Source: Hyperoplus lanceolatus | Lineage: Eukaryota; Chordata; Actinopteri; Uranoscopiformes; Ammodytidae | Reading direction: 5' to 3' | Length of the DNA stretch: 64,000 nt | NCBI GenBank assembly: GCA_026929865.2 | Contig: CM049396.1 | Span: 27,918,501 to 27,982,500, forward strand | Shown here: positions 63,301 through 64,000 of the stretch, in pieces | Layout of the letters: every line of letters starts with the position of its first letter | Numbering within the stretch: position 1 is the stretch's first letter | Position numbers and translations under genes: made by a program | Notes under the pieces: generated by a model | What the model was told of the DNA's origin: nothing | Seen by the model: only the letters and a program-made list of their open reading frames with translations | Databases searched by the model: none

Positions 63301-64000
63301 TTAATGCGAAGAGAAAGTGACAGTAATAAAGCACCGCAGGATGAACAGACAGGACTGACTGTCAGGCAGAAAGCGAGACACTTCCTCCCCTCGCTCAAGC
63401 ATTACTTCCTGAATTTCCATTTCAATCACCGGCAGCCCTCCTGAGAGGCACCCGGGCTCCGGGCTGGGTGGGAGGAGTCGAGCCCCCTCATTGCCAACAG
63501 TGGTTACTATCGAGCGGAGCACAGCCTGACGTCTCCTGCGTCGTGCTCCTTCTGTTCTGCCATTCTCCTTCACACCTGCGAGGAACTATTCAGAGTTCTG
63601 CAAGCGGCACACAATCTCCAGCCTCTCCATCCTCCCATCTCGTTATCTCTCGCTTCCCTTTGCGAACATTTCGCTATCTTTACGCACGATGAGATATCCT
63701 ATCACCACGTTTTTTTTTCTCTACACAGCTACACATAGAAGTAGCAAGCCAATTGTTAAACTTTTGCTTTTACACTTTTTTCCCAGAGTCATCACTATAC
63801 TAAGTGGAAAATAATTGAATGCAAACTGTAAGGACTGCTCAGTAGAATATTGTCTAGCCCCAGAGCCCTGTTTTCTTCACAGCTCACAGTCACGTGTCAT
63901 TAGAGATGGTCATTACACATTATTATCTTCTGGCCTTGTAAAATGAAGATCCTTTTCTTTCTTTCTTTTTTCACGGGTTGTAATCCAGCCATGTAATCTG
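60331..64000. other. Flanking DNA, no exon recognised
   Basis: The part at 63330-63660 is GC-richer than its surroundings with several CpGs, but no exon, TATA box or splice pair supports a gene. A stretch at 62875-62970 (AAAGTGCGTAACTTTTTCATA...) resembles a dispersed fish repeat but lacks a partner end. Confidence 0.35.

Noticed and set aside
63330-63660. Possible CpG-rich promoter
   Set aside because: GC is only locally raised and no exon, TATA box or splice donor follows on either strand.

Overview
The window looks like nuclear DNA from a teleost (ray-finned) fish. It has very little coding sequence. Dinucleotide microsatellites are frequent, and tRNA-headed SINEs, a Tc1-like transposon, short TTAA- and TAA-flanked DNA transposons and a decayed APE-type LINE are scattered through it, a mix typical of fish genomes. 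Nearly all other open frames are short and chance-like; many lie on (GT)n, (GA)n or (GTAT)n tracts.

Only one host coding exon is recognised: the first coding exon of a TAFA1 (FAM19A1) orthologue on the minus strand at 24156-24279. It encodes a signal peptide and the start of the mature secreted protein, and has a good acceptor (...CTGCAG, 24293-24298) and donor (AG|GTACGT, 24155). The cysteine-rich exons were not found to the left, so 1-24155 is read as a long intron running off the left edge. A candidate 5' untranslated exon ends at a donor near 26786. The remaining 36 kb or so would then be upstream flanking DNA.

Left part, 1-24155: microsatellites; a short retroposed fragment with a 16-bp target duplication (1476-1625); two related TTAA-type MITEs (6108-6448, 15392-15993); a 627-bp TAA-flanked PIF/Harbinger-like MITE (7003-7629), one end of which recurs with its flank in inverted orientation 6 kb away (12931-13124); and a minus-strand tRNA SINE (9031-9352).

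Middle, 24-39 kb: the tafa1 exon with a (GT)22 tract starting at intron position +5, several long GT/CT/GA tracts, a retroposon 3' end (33600-33762) and a third TTAA-type MITE (34682-35021).

Right part, 39-64 kb: a 5'-truncated, three-times broken LINE (39693-42538); a GT-bracketed fish repeat with telomere-like GGTTAG motifs (44028-44306); a MITE with a perfect 9-bp target duplication (48096-48648) next to a second inverted-repeat element (48683-49069); a Myb/SANT-like ORF relic; two tRNA SINEs; a fold-back Tc1-like element with arms of about 570 bp (55811-57446); and an L2/Rex-type LINE tail (59940-60330). No operon, CRISPR array, structural RNA gene or new multi-gene system was seen. The most interesting items are structural: the fold-back Tc1 element, the inverted duplication around the Harbinger-like MITE, and the GT repeat abutting the tafa1 splice donor.
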